A stretch of 64,000 nucleotides of DNA, from positions 62,001 through 126,000 of the forward strand of contig CAWFZT010000007.1 of the NCBI GenBank assembly GCA_963820415.1, read 5' to 3'. Source of the stretch: CAWFZT01 sp963820415. Lineage in GTDB: Bacteria; Chloroflexota; Anaerolineae; Anaerolineales; Anaerolineaceae. The translations under genes and the position numbers were made by a program. The notes beneath the pieces are model-generated. The model was not told the origin of the DNA. It searched no databases and was given only the letters and a program-made list of their open reading frames with translations. Numbering within the stretch: position 1 is the first letter of the stretch; each line of letters starts with the position of its first letter. Shown piece by piece: positions 61,627-64,000 of the stretch.

Positions 61627-61636
61627 TTAATAAAGC

Positions 61637-61664
61637 TTGACAGTGCGGGGTTCCATGCTAAAAT
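61637..61664 (+). promoter_or_regulatory. Promoter of the nuo operon
   Basis: TTGACA, 16 nt, TAAAAT, with TGC directly before the -10 (extended). Transcription should start near 61671, which puts the short palindromic element in the 5' untranslated region. Confidence 0.7.
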
Positions 61665-61687
61665 CAATCGTGTAAGGGGCAAGGATT

Positions 61688-61738
61688 GGTTCTCTGGGAA
61701 TATCCGTGGTGACATTCCAAGGTAAATCCAAAAGAGCC
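61688..61738. repeat. Palindromic intergenic element, copy 5, lacking the central hairpin
   Basis: 51 nt: arms GGTTCTCTGGGAATATCCG and (reversed) GGCTCTTTTGGATTTACC are kept, but the 43-nt central palindrome is absent and replaced by TGGTGACATTCC. It lies in the predicted nuo leader. Confidence 0.85.
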
Positions 61739-61781
61739 CAAAGCTTCTCAGTTTATCTTGCGTGTGGAGGTGACTGATTTT

Positions 61782-62435
61782 ATGGCCAAAAAAGATGACG
61801 TAAATTCCCCGGGTTATGAGATCGATTCCGAACTGCAGGGCAGGGTGGCCATCACCAGCCTGGACCGCATCTACAATTGGAGCCGGCGAAATTCATTGTG
61901 GCCGATGATGTTCGGCCTGGCCTGCTGCGCAATTGAGATGATCTGTACGGCCGCCAGCCGCTATGACTTTTCGCGCTTTGGCATGGAAGTCATGCGCCCC
62001 AGTCCTCGTCAGGCAGACGTGATGATCGTATCCGGCACTGTCACGAAAAAAATGATTCCTCAGATCGTGCGCCTTTACAACCAGATGGCCGAGCCCAGGT
62101 ACGTGATTGCTATGGGGGCATGCGCATCGGGGGGTGGTCCATTCAAGGAAGGCTATACTGTGGTATCCGGCGTTGATAAATTCGTTCCGGTCGATGTCTA
62201 TATCCCGGGCTGCCCGCCCACTCCTCAGGCGCTGCTGTATGGTTTGGTAACTTTACAGAAAATAATTGATAAAGAGACGCTCAAGAAAGCACGCTGGTAC
62301 AGCAAGGAAGCCAGTTTACCGATTCCTGTACCTATATTAGGCCCGGATCTAATCGATCCACGGAGATATGAAGAAATTGCCAGGAAGACGAGCGAGACCG
62401 AACTGCCCGCCAACCCGGTAGAAAACGCCAATTAA
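61782..62435 (+). CDS. nuoB: NADH-quinone oxidoreductase subunit B
   Basis: NuoB carries cluster N2, the last iron-sulfur centre before quinone in respiratory complex I. Cluster ligands are present: C48 and C49 (GLACCAIEM), C114 (GACASGGG) and C144 (PGCPPTPQA). The ATG at 61782 has GGAGG 11 nt upstream; a longer frame from TTG 61758 is less likely. At 217 residues it has a C-terminal extension over the usual 160-190. No nuoA precedes it; nuoCD follows 12 nt later. Confidence 0.93.
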   Translation: MAKKDDVNSPGYEIDSELQGRVAITSLDRIYNWSRRNSLWPMMFGLACCAIEMICTAASRYDFSRFGMEVMRPSPRQADVMIVSGTVTKKMIPQIVRLYNQMAEPRYVIAMGACASGGGPFKEGYTVVSGVDKFVPVDVYIPGCPPTPQALLYGLVTLQKIIDKETLKKARWYSKEASLPIPVPILGPDLIDPRRYEEIARKTSETELPANPVENAN

Positions 62436-62447
62436 GAGGAGGAAAAT

Positions 62448-64000
62448 GTGACTGAAACAGCATCCGTTTCGCCGCAGGATGAAATCTTAACCCGTTTTCC
62501 AACGCAAGTTGTCGCAGATACCCGGACCGGATACAAGGGCTTAATCGTTCAACCGCAGTTCTTAACCCAGTTTGCGAAAATTATCCGGGATGATATGGGG
62601 TTCGATTACCTATCCTCGATTACAGGCGTGGATTACCTGCCCGAAGGGAAAATGGAAGTAGTCTACCACGCCTTCAAAACTACCGGGGGCTCTGCGCTTA
62701 ACTTTAAAGTCCAGGTGACGCGCGATAAGGCGGTCGTACCCACACTCGTTCCGATTTTTCCGGGGGCTGAATTTCAGGAGCGCGAGGCCTGGGACTTGAT
62801 GGGCATCCGTTTTGAAGGCCATCCGGACCTGCGCAGGACTTTAACCTGGGAAGGGTTTGAAGGGCACCCTCTGCGAAAGGATTGGCACGAACCCTATTTT
62901 GAGGAAGAGGCTAAACCTTTCAAAGCTCGTTGGCCAGATGGGAAAGTATACCGATCAGAGGATGTCAATCCATACCTTGATAACCTCCAATACCCGAAGG
63001 GATTCGATCCCGAAACGTGGACGCCCCTGGGAGAGACGGCTCTTTATGGCGGAATGCAAAAATTGCAGAAGAGCGGTGACACGGCTTTAAAAACCGATCA
63101 AATGATTATCAACCTTGGGCCACAGCATCCTTCCACGCATGGAGTTTTCCGAATGGTAGTTATGTTAGACGGCGAAACCATCACTGATTTAAAACCGGTC
63201 ATGGGTTATCTGCATCGCAACCATGAAAAAATCGGTGAACGAAATACTTACCTGCAAAACATGCCTTTTACCGATCGTCTGGATTACATCACCTCAATGA
63301 GCAATAATTTTGGTTATGCGTTGGCGGTAGAGCAATTGATGAATATCAAACCTACCGAAAGGGCGGATTATATCCGCGTGATGATGGCCGAGCTGACCAG
63401 AATTGACAGCCATCTGATAGCGACCGGTTTTTTGTTGAATGATCTGGGAGCCTTCTTCACCCCGGCTTTGTACGCGCTTGAAGAACGTGAGCTAATCCTG
63501 GATATATTTGAAGCGGTGTCTGGATCACGCATGATGTGTAACTACTTCCGCTTTGGCGGGGTAGCCCGGGATATCCCGGACGATGTGCTAAAGAAGGTGA
63601 AAGAGCTGGTTTTTGATCGTTTGCCAAGGAAGATCGAGGAATTGGACCGGCTGTTGACTGGCAATGAAATTGTTCGGGTTCGCTGTGAAGGAGTTGGAGT
63701 ATTGACTGCTGACCAGGCAGTTGCCTTTTCGGCAGCAGGGCCAGTATTGCGCGCTTCTGGAATACCCTACGATGTACGCAGAGCTGACCCTTACAGCATC
63801 TACGATCGGTTCGAATTCGATGTTGCCGTAGGCAGTCATGGCGACGCTTACGACCGTTACTTGGTCAGGATTGAAGAAATGCGCCAGAGCGTCAGGATCT
63901 TGCAGCAAGTGCTGAAAGATATACCGGCCGGACCGATCATTACGGGAAAGCCTCTCTACCAGGTACGTGTGCCAGCCGGAGAAGCTTATGGGCGGATTGA
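62448..64000 (+). CDS. nuoCD: NuoC-NuoD fusion of complex I, cut off by window end
   Basis: Starts at GTG with GAGGAGG 5 nt upstream and stays open to the window end (517 codons). The first 200 or so residues are NuoC (30-kDa subunit): DDMGFDYLSSITGVDYL, REAWDLMGIRFEGHPDLRR. A linker with LYGGMQKLQKSGDTALK leads directly, without stop, into NuoD (49-kDa quinone-site subunit): INLGPQHPSTHGVFR, GYLHRNHEKIGE, MAELTRIDSHL, EELDRLLTGNEI. The NuoC-NuoD fusion is known in several bacterial groups. The C terminus lies outside. Confidence 0.94.
   Translation, partial: MTETASVSPQDEILTRFPTQVVADTRTGYKGLIVQPQFLTQFAKIIRDDMGFDYLSSITGVDYLPEGKMEVVYHAFKTTGGSALNFKVQVTRDKAVVPTLVPIFPGAEFQEREAWDLMGIRFEGHPDLRRTLTWEGFEGHPLRKDWHEPYFEEEAKPFKARWPDGKVYRSEDVNPYLDNLQYPKGFDPETWTPLGETALYGGMQKLQKSGDTALKTDQMIINLGPQHPSTHGVFRMVVMLDGETITDLKPVMGYLHRNHEKIGERNTYLQNMPFTDRLDYITSMSNNFGYALAVEQLMNIKPTERADYIRVMMAELTRIDSHLIATGFLLNDLGAFFTPALYALEERELILDIFEAVSGSRMMCNYFRFGGVARDIPDDVLKKVKELVFDRLPRKIEELDRLLTGNEIVRVRCEGVGVLTADQAVAFSAAGPVLRASGIPYDVRRADPYSIYDRFEFDVAVGSHGDAYDRYLVRIEEMRQSVRILQQVLKDIPAGPIITGKPLYQVRVPAGEAYGRI

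Overview
The window looks like a chromosomal segment of a Chloroflexota bacterium, most likely class Anaerolineae. This is inferred from gene content (a nuoC-nuoD fusion, VKOR next to moeA, a Ycf46/Ycf35-type operon, the mre-min-rodA order), not from a marker phylogeny. Promoters are sigma70-like, often with an extended -10 (TGnTATAAT). Coding is dense on both strands, and GTG/TTG starts are common. The exceptions are about 52.0-52.6 kb and 54.9-58.1 kb, which look like an AT-rich, decayed island.

Layout. 0-8.8 kb: a coiled-coil membrane protein, an MFS permease, then the cell-shape and division block mreB-mreC-mreD-PBP2-minC-minD/E-rodA. 8.8-11.4 kb: tRNA-Gln, an attenuator-like hairpin, glnS, and a YbaK-type deacylase. 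11.4-19.2 kb: a seven-gene minus-strand operon for a sugar or polyol (class II aldolase, two zinc dehydrogenases, a PHP-like hydrolase, a PfkB kinase, an ARMT1-like phosphatase, an SrlD-like reductase). A perfect LacI-family operator lies upstream. 19.4-24.3 kb: a heterodimeric ABC exporter, a YigZ protein and a second YbaK protein. 24.3-33.9 kb: polyferredoxin and DUF362 protein, an acidic Cys protein, VKOR, moeA, relA/spoT, an Ldh2/MDH2-type dehydrogenase, pfkA. 33.9-40.1 kb: prfB, ftsY, rlmN, a HAD phosphatase, clpP, tig, tRNA-Leu. 40.2-48.1 kb: a seven-gene operon of Ycf46-like AAA ATPase, Hsp70-like protein, DUF1257, DUF2997, radical SAM enzyme, HEAT/WD40 scaffold and MFS permease. I regard this as the best candidate for an uncharacterised system. 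48.2-52.0 kb: a secreted CAP/LysM protein and glmS behind a probable glmS ribozyme. 52-58 kb: a GNAT enzyme, an ATP-grasp pair, repeats, a remnant of a second glmS, small AT-rich genes and pseudogenes. 58.2-64 kb: an SDR with an orphan 496-residue protein, an EmrB fragment, a SufR-like regulator and the start of a nuoB-nuoCD operon.

Three patterns cross gene boundaries. First, a palindromic intergenic element of about 94 nt occurs four times, plus a fifth copy that lacks its central hairpin. Second, several reading frames are broken: a minD-minE chimera, an in-frame stop in relA/spoT, and four single-base frameshifts (HAD, tig, Hsp70, Csp), each repaired by removing one G. These may be sequence errors or real decay. 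Third, some genes have a -10 box only 6-8 nt before the start codon and no Shine-Dalgarno sequence, suggesting leaderless mRNAs.
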